Notes under the pieces: model-generated
The model's input: the letters and a program-made list of their open reading frames with translations, nothing else
The model's database searches: none
What the model was told of the DNA's origin: nothing
In this document: positions 32,351 to 41,344 of the stretch, in pieces
Position numbering within the stretch: position 1 is the stretch's first letter
Layout of the letters: every line of letters starts with the position of its first letter
Origin: an uncultured Anaerolineae bacterium
GTDB lineage: Bacteria > Chloroflexota > Anaerolineae > J036 > Brachytrichaceae
DNA length: 64,000 bases
Direction: 5' to 3'
Assembly: GCA_937959265.1 (NCBI GenBank)
Contig: CALGMA010000031.1
Span: 1-64,000 of the forward strand
Position numbers and translations under genes: made by a program

Positions 32351-34600
32351 CTACCTGCGTACGATGAGTCGAACGCCGTCGCTCGTGTAGGCAATTTGCC
32401 CTACGTCCCGCAAGTTGACCACGCGGATACGCGGATCGAGTCCCGTCGGCGGTGCGCCTGATGTATCTGTCCAGACAATCCAGCGTGGTTGCGCGTCGTT
32501 CAACTTTGCCACATCGGCTTTGGCCGGGCTCAGAAAGATCAATTCCTGCTGTGCCGGGTGACCAATTGCTTCGTAATTGCCCACCAGGTCAATGACCACC
32601 GCATCGTAGATCAGGTATGCGCCGATGATTTGTAACCCATCGCGCCCCGGCACGCGCATCTCGATCACGACCGACACACCGGCATCGAGCGTGAACGACA
32701 TCCCCGGCGAAGCTGTCACAATGCGCCCCACATTCGATATGAGCGTGTGTCGCCATTCGGCCAACGAGTCGCCTTCTGCTTCACTGCCACCAGGGACTAC
32801 GAGCGTCTCAACACGATAACGATGGAGCAGTGGCAACGCATCCCTTCGGCTGTATTCGCTACGCTGCGGTACGATCAACAATTCGATCTCGCGATCCCAC
32901 AGCGGCGCGGCACGATCAACCATTGAAGCCACATCGCCGCCACCGCCGGCAAACACAGCCTGACGGCCGGATGGCGATTGGATGATGGCGCTGCCGCCTG
33001 CGAAGACCACATGCAACTTGCCGTCCGGCCGTTGAAACCAATACACGCCGCCGAGCGCGAGAGCGACACATGCGATGCCCAGGATCACCGTCGTCTTGGA
33101 ATGCCTACGGAGCAGGTCGGTGATGGCGCGTCGCTCCAGGGCCGGCTGCAGCGCAAAAGCCGTGAGCGCCAGCAGGACTATGTAATACGCCAGCACTGCC
33201 GGAGGACCAAAGCCATACACCGGAACCACCGCCGCCTCGAACTCGCTTAGCCAGGCGATGATGCGGATCGTCGTGGTGAGGAAGGCATAGACCGGCAGCG
33301 CTGCGAGCGCGCCAATCGCGTGCGGGGTGAAGAGCGCGATGAAGGCCGCAAGGCCGCCGAGGATCATGATCGGCGGTTGCAGCGGTAGGATGAGGATGTT
33401 GGCCAGCAAGGCGACGTTTGAGAACTGGTTGTAGGTCGCGAGGATGAGCGGCAGCGTCGTCAGTTGTGCCGCCAGCGTCACCAGCGCGCCGTCCAGGATC
33501 AACATGATCGCCTTCTGCGCGTGTTCGTTGCGCAGGCGCGGCTGCACCCACGCCCGCACCGGCTCGGACAGCCGATCGGCATAGAGCACCAACCCCAGCG
33601 TCGCCATGAAGCTGAGCTGGAAGCCGACGTCGAACAGCGTATGCGGGTTGGCGATGAGCATCAGGCACGCCGCCGCGCACAACGTGTTCAATGTGAAGCC
33701 TTTTCGCCAGACCAAGGCGCCGAACAAGCCAATGCCGGCCATGGTCGCAGCGCGCACGACCGAGGCTGATGCGCCAACAAAGACGGTGTAGACCGCGATT
33801 ACAGGAATAGCGAAGAGCGCCGCCCGACGCGGGTTCAGCAGCCGGCCGAGCAGCGGGATCACTAACGCGATGACGATGCTGACGTTGAAGCCGGAGATGG
33901 CGACGATGTGTGAGGTGCCAGTCCGCCGGAAAGCCTCTTGCACATCTTCGGGGATGTCTTTGTCGTCGCCGATCAGGATGCCATTCAGCAGCGCCGATTC
34001 TGGCCGGGGCAAGATGCGCCGCACAGTCTGGCGCACAGCATCTTTAGCCTCGAGCAGGCAGGCGACGATCGGATTGCCATAGCCCTCGCCGATGCGCGCC
34101 AGGTCACGCGGTCGCGGCATCCACGAGAACACGCCTTGCCGGGCGAGATACTCGCGGTAGTCGAACGTGCTCATGCGCGGCGGGGCATCGAGCAGGCCGG
34201 TGGCGCGCACAGCGTCGCCGTATCGCCAACGCGTCGCGTCGGTTCCGGCGGCAATTCGGATGAGCACGAGGTTATCGAGCGCTTCGTCGGGACCGGATAC
34301 GCCGAGCACACGCCACGGCTGCAAGCGCAGATTGGTGTGCGTCTGGCGCACGTCCGGTTCTGCGACGATCACGCCCTCTAACGTCACGCGCTGGCCGTTG
34401 TAGCGCGCGATGGACTGCAGTGAAGGAATCGGTGCGCTCAGGGTGTAGCGCAGCGCGCCGAACGCGACCAACGCACAAAACGCCGCCAGCCAGATCGCCT
34501 CAGCCGCGCTGTGCAGCCGCCATGCGCCGAGCGCCGCTAACAAACCGACGCCGAGCGCCAGCGCCGGCAACCACGTCGGCATCGGAAACTGTGACGCCAA
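32351..34600 (-). CDS. comEC: ComEC/Rec2-family DNA-uptake channel with degenerate C-terminal hydrolase domain
   Basis: 749 aa from TTG (next in-frame ATG at 34582). Frame sequence upstream continues as a hydrophobic helix (FAPIALTVAAGIWLASQF) without an ATG, GTG or TTG, so the true start is uncertain. The N-terminal OB-like DUF4131 region (QRVTLEGVIVAEPDVRQTHT) precedes the Competence domain with ~10 helices (GTSHIVAISGFNVSIVIALV is the family signature). The C-terminal metallo-beta-lactamase-like region (from ~520) keeps the VVFAGGSAIIQSPSGRQAVF strand pattern, but the HxHxDH metal motif is missing (LLIVPQRSEYSRRDALPLL). ComEC carries single-stranded DNA across the membrane in transformation. 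Confidence 0.85.
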   Translation of the reverse strand: MASQFPMPTWLPALALGVGLLAALGAWRLHSAAEAIWLAAFCALVAFGALRYTLSAPIPSLQSIARYNGQRVTLEGVIVAEPDVRQTHTNLRLQPWRVLGVSGPDEALDNLVLIRIAAGTDATRWRYGDAVRATGLLDAPPRMSTFDYREYLARQGVFSWMPRPRDLARIGEGYGNPIVACLLEAKDAVRQTVRRILPRPESALLNGILIGDDKDIPEDVQEAFRRTGTSHIVAISGFNVSIVIALVIPLLGRLLNPRRAALFAIPVIAVYTVFVGASASVVRAATMAGIGLFGALVWRKGFTLNTLCAAACLMLIANPHTLFDVGFQLSFMATLGLVLYADRLSEPVRAWVQPRLRNEHAQKAIMLILDGALVTLAAQLTTLPLILATYNQFSNVALLANILILPLQPPIMILGGLAAFIALFTPHAIGALAALPVYAFLTTTIRIIAWLSEFEAAVVPVYGFGPPAVLAYYIVLLALTAFALQPALERRAITDLLRRHSKTTVILGIACVALALGGVYWFQRPDGKLHVVFAGGSAIIQSPSGRQAVFAGGGGDVASMVDRAAPLWDREIELLIVPQRSEYSRRDALPLLHRYRVETLVVPGGSEAEGDSLAEWRHTLISNVGRIVTASPGMSFTLDAGVSVVIEMRVPGRDGLQIIGAYLIYDAVVIDLVGNYEAIGHPAQQELIFLSPAKADVAKLNDAQPRWIVWTDTSGAPPTGLDPRIRVVNLRDVGQIAYTSDGVRLIVRR

Positions 34601-34696
34601 CCAGATGCCAGCAGCGACCGTCAGGGCGATCGGAGCGAACGGCGAACTGCGTATTACCCCATGGTCGAAGCATAGCCGCTGCCGGAGGCCGAGCCA

Positions 34697-35731
34697 TCAG
34701 AAAAACCGTTTGACGATTCCCAGCGCCCCCTGCTTCCATGGCACGCGGTGCGAGACCCCCGATTTATCGGCGAACTTCTCGTAGTTGTCCAGATACCACT
34801 GATAATTTCTCAACAGCGCATCTTTGTTGGAGTACTTCGGCTTGAAGCCCAGCACGCGTTCGGCTTTCTCGATGGACACAAATGAGTCTTTGGCGATCGT
34901 CTCGTACACCCACTTATACAACGGCGAGAGCCTGAATGCCTCCAGAATGCGCAGCCCCCAGATCATCAGCTCGGCCGGGAAGAGCCTGACCTTCTTGCCG
35001 TGGCCGGCATAGTCGAGCACGGCCTGAAAGTCCTCGGCCACCGTGCCGAACTCCTTCGCGCCAATGTTGAACGTGTCGTTGGTCTTCTCACACGGCAAAG
35101 TGCAACACAGATAGATCGCGTCGCATAGATCTTCCACGTCGAGGTATTGGTAGCGATTTTTGCCGTTGCCGAGCACGGGAAAGCTGCGCCCGTCACGCGC
35201 CCAGTCGTAGAGCAGCGCGAATACGCCGAGCCGCTCTGGACCGATAAACGATTTGGGCCGGATGATCGGAATGCACATGCCCTTTTCGCGATACTCCAGG
35301 CAGATGCGTTCTGCTTCGATCTTGGCTTCGCCGTATGGACCGACACCCTGCAGCTTGTCGTCTTCGTAGAGCGGGTGATGGTCTGGAATGCCGTAGACCG
35401 CGGTCGAAGAGATATGGATCAGCCGTTCCACGCCGGCCCGGTACGCCGCATCTACCACGTTGCGCGTGCCCACGATGTCGGTGGTGTAGATATCTTCTTT
35501 GGAGTAGAGCGGCAACGCAGCAGCGGTGTGCACGACGATGTTCACGCCGGGCATGGTGCGATCCAACACAGCACGGTCGCGGATGTCGGCTTTGACGAAC
35601 GTGATGCGGTCGCGCTCTGGATAGTCGAAGTCCGCGATGTCGTAGCAGACGACCTGATGCCCTTTGTTCAGCAGATAGCGCGTCAGGTTGATGCCCAGGA
35701 AACCAGACCCACCGGTGATCAGGAATCTCAT
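34697..35731 (-). CDS. NAD-dependent sugar-nucleotide epimerase/dehydratase (extended SDR)
   Basis: 344 aa from the ATG giving MRFLITGGSGFLGINL; a 22-residue extension upstream overlaps galK. Features: the TGGSGFLG nucleotide motif, YDIADFDYPERD (acidic residue binding the adenosine ribose, hence NAD), VHTAAALPLYSKEDIYTTDI, HISSTAVYG and the catalytic YGEAK (Y-x-x-x-K). C-terminal KPKYSNKDALLRNYQWYLDN is typical of UDP-sugar or lipid-sugar epimerases. It may be a galactose/uronate epimerase, but the specificity loop does not identify GalE. Start overlaps galK stop by four bases (ATGA). Confidence 0.88.
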   Translation of the reverse strand: MRFLITGGSGFLGINLTRYLLNKGHQVVCYDIADFDYPERDRITFVKADIRDRAVLDRTMPGVNIVVHTAAALPLYSKEDIYTTDIVGTRNVVDAAYRAGVERLIHISSTAVYGIPDHHPLYEDDKLQGVGPYGEAKIEAERICLEYREKGMCIPIIRPKSFIGPERLGVFALLYDWARDGRSFPVLGNGKNRYQYLDVEDLCDAIYLCCTLPCEKTNDTFNIGAKEFGTVAEDFQAVLDYAGHGKKVRLFPAELMIWGLRILEAFRLSPLYKWVYETIAKDSFVSIEKAERVLGFKPKYSNKDALLRNYQWYLDNYEKFADKSGVSHRVPWKQGALGIVKRFF

Positions 35732-36885
35732 AACCTTCTCCAGCTCGCGCCATCGCTCGCCACACATGCATAGACCTTCGGCTCGCGACCAGTGCACTGC
35801 GGGTACTCGTGCAGGATCGCCTGCGTCAGCGCGCCGACCTGGGCATCGTCCACCAGGGCGATGGCGCAGCCACCAAAGCCCGCACCGGTCATGCGCGCGC
35901 CATACACGCCAGGGACGCGCTGCGCGATCTCCACCACCGCATCCAGCTCCTTACTGCTCACCTCATACCAGTCGCGCAGGCTGGCGTGCGATTGGTTCAT
36001 CAGTCGGCCGAATTTCGCCACGTCATTCGCGCGAAGCGCAGCGACGGCGTCCAGCACGCGCTGGTTCTCGTAGATCACGTGCGCAGCGCGCCGCGCGATG
36101 AGGTCGGGCAATTCACTGCGCCGTTGCTCGAACGTTTCGACCGATATATCGCGCAACGCCGGCGCGCCGAGCAAGTGCGCTGCCTCTTCGCACTGAGCGC
36201 GGCGCTCGTTGTAGGCGCTGGCGGCCAAACTGCGTGGTGCAGACGTATCCACCACCAGTACGGTCACGCCCTTGGGTATTGGCGTCAGCTCATAGTCCAG
36301 CGAGCGGCAGTCGATGAACAGGGCGTGGCCGGCCTTGCCGAGCGATGAGATGAACTGGTCCATGATGCCGCAGTGCACGCCGACGAACTCGTTCTCAGCG
36401 CGTTGGGCCAACCGGGCAGCCTGCGCGCCGTCCAACGCCAACGGCAGCGATCCATCCACCCCTGCCGCGGTAAAAGCCATCAGGGTCGCCATCTCAATGG
36501 CCGCCGACGATGATAGCCCGCTGCCGATGGGCACTTCACCGTAGATCACGCCATCGAAGCCACGCAAGGCAAAGCCGGCTTGCTGCAATACGCCGGCCAC
36601 GCCGCGCGCATAGTTGCTCCAGGCACCGTCGTGCGCCTTCTCGATACGTTCGAGCGCGAAGCTGGCTTCATCGCCGAAGTTGGCAGAGCACAACCGCACG
36701 ACGCGGTCGTCCCGCGACGCGCCGACGATGGTCACATCGCGATCAATCGCCATCGGTAATACGAAGCCGTCGTTGTAGTCGGTATGTTCGCCGATCAAGT
36801 TCACGCGGCCGGGCGCGCGTGCGGCAAAGGCCGGTTGCCGGCCGAAGGTATGCATAAAGTGTGCGACGAGGTCTGTAACGTTCAT
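35728..36885 (-). CDS. galK: Galactokinase
   Basis: 385 aa from the ATG giving MNVTDLVAHFMHTFG; an earlier start would add seven residues. It phosphorylates galactose at C1 with ATP. GHMP-kinase features are intact: the galactokinase signature GRVNLIGEHTDYNDGFVLPM, ATP-binding PIGSGLSSSAAIEMATLMAF, the catalytic-Asp segment GVHCGIMDQFISSLGKAGHA, and the C-terminal MTGAGFGGCAIALVDD. Coupled by a four-base overlap to the downstream epimerase. A terminator for the upstream small gene lies just before it. Confidence 0.95.
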   Translation of the reverse strand: MNVTDLVAHFMHTFGRQPAFAARAPGRVNLIGEHTDYNDGFVLPMAIDRDVTIVGASRDDRVVRLCSANFGDEASFALERIEKAHDGAWSNYARGVAGVLQQAGFALRGFDGVIYGEVPIGSGLSSSAAIEMATLMAFTAAGVDGSLPLALDGAQAARLAQRAENEFVGVHCGIMDQFISSLGKAGHALFIDCRSLDYELTPIPKGVTVLVVDTSAPRSLAASAYNERRAQCEEAAHLLGAPALRDISVETFEQRRSELPDLIARRAAHVIYENQRVLDAVAALRANDVAKFGRLMNQSHASLRDWYEVSSKELDAVVEIAQRVPGVYGARMTGAGFGGCAIALVDDAQVGALTQAILHEYPQCTGREPKVYACVASDGASWRRL

Positions 36886-36900
36886 GACAACGCGAAAGTG

Positions 36901-36942
36901 TAACAAAAGAGAAGCCAGGCTCCGCAGTGAAGCCTGGCTTCT
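36901..36942 (-). terminator. Terminator between the small membrane protein gene and galK
   Basis: Perfect 12-base arms (36910-36921 and 36931-36942, agaagccaggct/agcctggcttct) with a 9-base loop. On the minus strand the stem is followed by CTTTTGTTA. It therefore ends the transcript of the 87-aa gene before galK. Confidence 0.8.
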
Positions 36943-36964
36943 GACGCCTAGTTTGAGATATGAC

Positions 36965-37228
36965 TCAGGGCACGAACAGCTTGACGTTGTTCAGGAGCGC
37001 AGCAAGGGATGCGATGATGAACATCACGCCGACGACCATGAGGAATCCACCGATGAAGCGCACGAAGCGCCAGGTGTCATCCGGCCCGAAGGCTTCGTTG
37101 ATGCGGCCGGCAAGCGGCATACCCAATGCTTTCTCTCGCGGCAGCAGCAAGGTGGCGAAGCCACATACGAAAAGCAGGCCGGCAACGGCGAGTCCGATAA
37201 ACGGGCTCCAAATCTGAAAGGTGCTCAT
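36965..37228 (-). CDS. Small membrane protein, 87 aa
   Basis: Two hydrophobic helices (WSPFIGLAVAGLLFVCGFATLLL and FIGGFLMVVGVMFIIASLAAL) flank a polar loop (PREKALGMPLAGRINEAFGP). A strong ribosome-binding site (AGGAGG six bases before the ATG) and its own downstream terminator make this a real monocistronic gene. No family recognised; it resembles small inner-membrane proteins of unknown role. Confidence 0.75.
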   Translation of the reverse strand: MSTFQIWSPFIGLAVAGLLFVCGFATLLLPREKALGMPLAGRINEAFGPDDTWRFVRFIGGFLMVVGVMFIIASLAALLNNVKLFVP

Positions 37229-37413
37229 GAAAGACCTCCTGAAAGATGATAAAAACGATAAATCCGATTGCGCAACTGCGCATAATCTATTGTACTATCG
37301 CTTTCAACTTATGCCGATTCGCCCTTCCACGATCGTCACCTCACCTCATTTGCCATACAATCCGGCGCAACGTCCAGGAGCCGACGCTCAAAGGAGGAAC
37401 CGCGCAAATTCCG

Positions 37414-39063
37414 ATGAACCCGATGTTCGCGTCTCTTAGCCATGCCGGAGCGATGATCCTCGCTTCGGCGCTGATCGCCGCCTGCGCTGCCCCGGCCACG
37501 TCGCCCGTCATGCAACCGCCGGTTGCACGTCCGCCTTCGACGAGCAACAACAGCATCATCATCGCCAAGGTCGAGGAGCCGGAAACGCTCAACCCTTACA
37601 TCACGCAGCTCGTCACGAGCGTCGATGTGCTATCGGGCGTGATGGAAGGGTTGATGGACTTCGACACGAACCAGGTGTTGCAACCGCAACTGGCCGAGTC
37701 TTATCGGATCTCCGATGACGGCCTGACCTACACCTTCGCGCTGCGACGTGGCGTGAAATGGCACGACGGCCAGCCGTTCACTGCAGCCGACGTGGTCGCG
37801 ACGTGGAAGATCATCATGGACGAAAACTTCGCCGCCTTCAGCACACTCGGCTGGGACAAGATCACCGACATCGAGACGCCGGACGACTACACGGTGGTCA
37901 TGAAGACAAGCGAGCGCTACGCGCCGTTCATGTCCTACGTCGCGGTTACGGCCATCAGCCCCAAGCACCTGATCGAGAAAGGCGCGGACTGGTTCAAACA
38001 GGAGTTTGGCAGGCAACCGATCGGCACCGGCCCCTACCGGCTTGCGAAATGGGAGACCGGCCAGTTCATCGAGCTGGAGAAGTTTGTGGACTACTGGGGC
38101 GGCGCGCCGAAGCTCGACAAGGTCATCATCAAGATCGTCCCCGACGACAACACCCTGATGGTGCAGCTCACCACCGGCGAAGTGCAGTTGACCGACGCCG
38201 TGAGCGCTGCGCGCATCGAAGAGGCGCGCAAGCTGCCCAACAGCGTGGTGCTCACCCGCGACGGTTTGGAATGGACGCACATGGACCTCAAGAACATCGG
38301 CTTCCTGATGGACAAGCGCGTGCGCCAGGCGCTGGACTATGCTACGCCAAAGCAGCAGATCGTGGACCGGCTGCTGGGCGGGCTGGCGACCATCAGCATC
38401 GGCGATCAAGCGCCCGGCACACCCTACTTCAACCCCAACATCAAGCCGCGTCCCTATGACCTGGAGGCAGCAGCGCGGCTGCTGGAGGAGGCCGGCTTCA
38501 GGAAGAATGCGCAGGGCATCCTGGAGAAAGACGGCCAGCCCCTCGTCATTGAGCACTGGATCGTAGCCGGCGACCAGCTCACCAAGCAGATCCAGCAAGT
38601 CATCGCCGCGAGCTGGCGCCAGCTCGGCATTGACGTGCAAGAACGTGAGGAAGACATCAAGACGATCTGGGGCCCAAACGGCTACCAGTTCACGCAAGCG
38701 ATGACAGCAGCGATGTATTCGTGGACGAACGGCAACGACCCCGACGACATGTTCTACTGGCATTCGTCGCAGATTCCGTCCGATCCAACGGGCACCGGCG
38801 GCAACCTGCCGGCCTACTTCAGTCAATACGAGCAGCAGGCCAAGATAGACGAGCTGACGGCCGCTGGCGCAACTGAAATAGATGCGGAGAAGCGCAAACA
38901 GATCTATTGGCAAATTCAGGAGCTGCTGTTTGAGGAGACGCCGGTGATCTTCATGTATTGGCCAAAGCGCATCTACGTCGCGCCGAAGAACCTGACCGGC
39001 TTCAAACCGAATACCTTCAACTACCTGCTGTGGGATGTGGAAGACTGGGCCTTCACGAATTGA
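37414..39063 (+). CDS. Oligopeptide/dipeptide ABC transporter binding lipoprotein (family 5)
   Basis: 549 aa. A signal sequence with lipobox (ASALIAACAAP) gives a lipid-anchored protein. SBP family 5 features: EPETLNPYITQLVTSVDVLS, GLMDFDTNQVLQPQLAESYR, YTFALRRGVKWHDGQPFTAADVV spread over the family signature region, and HLIEKGADWFKQEFGRQPIG then GTGPYRLAKWETGQFIELEK. The C-terminal part (ETPVIFMYWPKRIYVAPKNL) is typical. The start is the ATG nearest an AAGGAGG site, though the spacing (~16 bases) is long, so a rarer start a few codons upstream is possible. It binds peptides, or possibly other compounds carried by this family, for the two permeases downstream. Confidence 0.9.
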   Translation: MNPMFASLSHAGAMILASALIAACAAPATSPVMQPPVARPPSTSNNSIIIAKVEEPETLNPYITQLVTSVDVLSGVMEGLMDFDTNQVLQPQLAESYRISDDGLTYTFALRRGVKWHDGQPFTAADVVATWKIIMDENFAAFSTLGWDKITDIETPDDYTVVMKTSERYAPFMSYVAVTAISPKHLIEKGADWFKQEFGRQPIGTGPYRLAKWETGQFIELEKFVDYWGGAPKLDKVIIKIVPDDNTLMVQLTTGEVQLTDAVSAARIEEARKLPNSVVLTRDGLEWTHMDLKNIGFLMDKRVRQALDYATPKQQIVDRLLGGLATISIGDQAPGTPYFNPNIKPRPYDLEAAARLLEEAGFRKNAQGILEKDGQPLVIEHWIVAGDQLTKQIQQVIAASWRQLGIDVQEREEDIKTIWGPNGYQFTQAMTAAMYSWTNGNDPDDMFYWHSSQIPSDPTGTGGNLPAYFSQYEQQAKIDELTAAGATEIDAEKRKQIYWQIQELLFEETPVIFMYWPKRIYVAPKNLTGFKPNTFNYLLWDVEDWAFTN

Positions 39064-39070
39064 GAACCCG

Positions 39071-39124
39071 AGCATTGAGGAAGCAGGTTACTTCTACACA
39101 AATACGTACGGCTTGCTCAATGCT
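39071..39124 (+). repeat. Intercistronic hairpin between the peptide-binding protein and permease genes
   Basis: Arms agcattgaggaag (39071-39083) and cttgctcaatgct (39112-39124) pair at 12 of 13 positions around a 28-base loop. Placement, just after the binding-protein stop and before the first permease, mirrors the stronger hairpin in the sugar ABC operon. Confidence 0.55.
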
Positions 39125-39140
39125 TCATTCTTAACCCCAC

Positions 39141-40088
39141 ATGCGTAGCTACTTCGTCCGCCGCATCTTGGGCGCAGTACCGCTGTTGGTCGGTATCTCA
39201 CTGGTGTCGTTCATCTTCCTGCACGCCATGCCGGGCGGGCCGGATGCGTTGTTGGCGCGCAACAGCCGCATGAGCGCCGAACAACTCGCGAGAGTGCGGC
39301 GCAGCCTCGGCCTCGATCAGCCCTTACCGATGCAATATACGCGCTGGTTCGTCAACATCTTGCGCGGCGACTTCGGCCTGTCATTCACGCAGTTCCGGCC
39401 GGTGTCGCAGATCATCGGCGAACGCGTCCCACACACGCTGCGCCTAGTGATCCCGGCCATCGCGCTGTCGATCGCGCTAGCATTGGCCGGTGGCATCATC
39501 TCGGCAGTATGGCGCTACAGCTTCGCCGACCATATCATCAGCGGGTTGTCGTTCCTGGGGCTAGCCATGCCGGTATTCTGGTTCGGGTTGATGATGCAAC
39601 TGTTGTTCTCGGTGCAACTGGGCTGGCTGCCCAGCGCCGACATGACCAGCGGCGACGGCGGGCTGGTCGCCAGCGCCAGGCACCTCGTGATGCCGGTGAC
39701 CACGCTGACCATCGGTACGGTAGCCGGCTGGAGTCGCTATGTGCGCGCCTCGACCCTCGAAGCGTTCGGGCAGGACTTCGTGCGCACAGCACGCGCCAAG
39801 GGGCTCTCCGAGCGACTGGTGATCACGCGCCATGCGTTACGTAACGCGCTCATCCCATTCGTGACAGTCGTCGCCATTGACGTCCCATTCTTCCTCACCG
39901 GCGCTGTTGTCACCGAGACGATCTTCAGTTGGCCTGGCCTAGGTCGGCTGTTCTTCGACGCGTTGCGTGCGCGCGACTATCCAGTGCTGATGGGGCTGCT
40001 GGTGTATGCCGCCATCCTCATCGTCGTCTTCAACATCATTGCCGACTTGCTGTATGCCTGGCTCGACCCGCGCATCAAGTATCGGTGA
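39141..40088 (+). CDS. Peptide ABC transporter permease, DppB type
   Basis: 315 aa with six membrane helices. Family features: FVRRILGAVPLLVGISLVSF first helix, MPGGPDALLARNSRMSAEQL, LRLVIPAIALSIALALAGGI, and the EAA-type loop FVRTARAKGLSERLVITRHA followed by LRNALIPFVTVVAIDVPFFL and GAVVTETIFSWPGLGRLFFD. It pairs with the DppC-type permease, whose gene starts seven bases after its stop. No ATPase genes follow; the trpS T-box comes next, so the DppD/F subunits must be encoded elsewhere. Confidence 0.92.
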   Translation: MRSYFVRRILGAVPLLVGISLVSFIFLHAMPGGPDALLARNSRMSAEQLARVRRSLGLDQPLPMQYTRWFVNILRGDFGLSFTQFRPVSQIIGERVPHTLRLVIPAIALSIALALAGGIISAVWRYSFADHIISGLSFLGLAMPVFWFGLMMQLLFSVQLGWLPSADMTSGDGGLVASARHLVMPVTTLTIGTVAGWSRYVRASTLEAFGQDFVRTARAKGLSERLVITRHALRNALIPFVTVVAIDVPFFLTGAVVTETIFSWPGLGRLFFDALRARDYPVLMGLLVYAAILIVVFNIIADLLYAWLDPRIKYR

Positions 40089-40095
40089 CGTGCCG

Positions 40096-40980
40096 ATGAC
40101 ATCGCGCACGCACGACGATACGGCTCAGGCGCAGCCGGCTCCATCAGCCAGCTATGCGAGACTGATCTGGCGCCGGTTCGTCACTCACCGGCTGGCCGTC
40201 GCTGGCGCGATCCTGCTGGGCACGTTTGCGTTGTTGGCAGCCTTCGCGCCGTTGCTCTCGCCCTACAGCCCAAGCGAGCCGAACCTGTTCAACCAGCTCG
40301 CCCCACCCTCGCTGCAACACCCGCTCGGCACCGACCCGCTGGGTCGCGACGTGCTGACGCGGCTGCTGTACGGAGGGCGCGTGTCGCTGGCTGTCGGCGT
40401 ATTGTCGTCGCTCATCTCAGTCGTGATCGGTATCATCGTTGGCGCAGTCGCCGGCTACTACGGTGGGCGCGTGGACGATGCCCTGATGCGGTTAGTGGAC
40501 CTGCTGCTGGCCTTCCCGGCCATCTTCCTGCTACTGATCCTGTTCGCTACGATTCAGCGTTCACTGGCAATCGTCATCCTGTTCCTCGGCCTGTTCGGCT
40601 GGCTCTACCTGGCACGCGTGGTGCGCGGCGAAATTCTGTCGCTGCGCGAGCGCGACTTCATCACGGCTGCGCGTGCCCTGGGCGCGAGCCACGGGCAACT
40701 GATCACACGACACCTGGTGCCGAACGTGACCGGCGCAGTCATCGTCTCGTTCACGCTCGATGTGGCGATCAACATGCTGGCCGAGGGCACGCTCAGCTTC
40801 TTGGGCTTCGGCGTGCCGGATTCGACACCGACTTGGGGCAACATGTTGAACGGCGCGGCCAGCTATTACACGCGCACGCCGTTGCTCACCATCGCGCCCG
40901 GCCTGGCCATTACACTGGCCGTGCTGGCGGCGAACTTCATCGGCGATGGACTGCGCGATGCGCTCGATCCGCGCGGATGA
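40096..40980 (+). CDS. Peptide ABC transporter permease, DppC type
   Basis: 294 aa from the ATG giving MTSRTHDDTAQ, just after the dppB-like stop. N-terminal LIWRRFVTHRLAVAGAILLG, then HPLGTDPLGRDVLTRLLYGG (the DppC signature), the helices GVLSSLISVVIGIIVGAVAG and LLAFPAIFLLLILFATIQ, the loop DFITAARALGASHGQLITRH contacting the ATPase, and EGTLSFLGFGVPDSTPTWGN. Complete and canonical. Second half of the peptide permease channel. Confidence 0.92.
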   Translation: MTSRTHDDTAQAQPAPSASYARLIWRRFVTHRLAVAGAILLGTFALLAAFAPLLSPYSPSEPNLFNQLAPPSLQHPLGTDPLGRDVLTRLLYGGRVSLAVGVLSSLISVVIGIIVGAVAGYYGGRVDDALMRLVDLLLAFPAIFLLLILFATIQRSLAIVILFLGLFGWLYLARVVRGEILSLRERDFITAARALGASHGQLITRHLVPNVTGAVIVSFTLDVAINMLAEGTLSFLGFGVPDSTPTWGNMLNGAASYYTRTPLLTIAPGLAITLAVLAANFIGDGLRDALDPRG

Positions 40981-41007
40981 ACCGACGGAACGGCTGTGCA
41001 TTGCCTG

Positions 41008-41013
41008 TATAAT
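41008..41013 (+). promoter_or_regulatory. -10 element of the trpS T-box promoter
   Basis: A perfect TATAAT is preceded by TG. No good -35 is found at 16-18 bases upstream. Transcription would start near 41020, at the 5' edge of the T-box stem I. Confidence 0.55.
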
Positions 41014-41019
41014 TTCGTT

Positions 41020-41260
41020 GCGTTAAGGTCGATCGTCCCTGCACAGTAGGCATCGCAGGTGCATAACTCAGAGAGCTGGCGGCCGGTGCGAGCCAGCATG
41101 CGCGCGAAGCCGAATTGGAAGGGAACACAACGTCAGCAACGGCCGACGAAAAGAGTGGATGCGCGCACGCGCATCAACTGAGGTGGCACCGCGAGTGCGT
41201 GAATTTACGCGCCCGTCCTCAGATTCCGAAGAGGAGTTAGAGGACGGGCGCTTTCGTTTT
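41020..41260 (+). promoter_or_regulatory. T-box riboswitch with UGG (Trp) specifier upstream of trpS
   Basis: All landmark elements are readable. The stem I base is 41035-41040 paired with 41120-41126. The specifier-loop bulge has AGTA (41045-41048) opposite GAA (41112-41114), with the specifier codon TGG at 41116-41118 followed by A. The distal AGAGAG (41070-41075) and the GGTG apical motif (41085-41088) sit within a gctgg/ccagc stem. Stem III is gatgcgc/gcgcatc (41158-41164 and 41169-41175). The T-box AGGTGGCACCGCG is at 41181-41193. The terminator stem (gcgcccgtcctc at 41209-41220 with 41240-41251) pairs 12 of 12 and is followed by TTTCGTTTT. TGGC in the bulge would pair with a tRNA ending GCCA, as expected for tRNA-Trp. 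Uncharged tRNA-Trp would stabilise the antiterminator and raise trpS expression. Confidence 0.93.
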
Positions 41261-41344
41261 GAACAAACGCCATCTTTCGACTCCGCGCCCCGGCCGGAAG
41301 TCGGGAATGGAGAATCGGCAATTATGAATCATCGAGAGGGAAAC

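Noticed and set aside
37630-39075. 481-aa open frame antisense to the peptide-binding protein gene
   Set aside because: Shadow frame; the plus-strand gene has complete family motifs and a lipobox.
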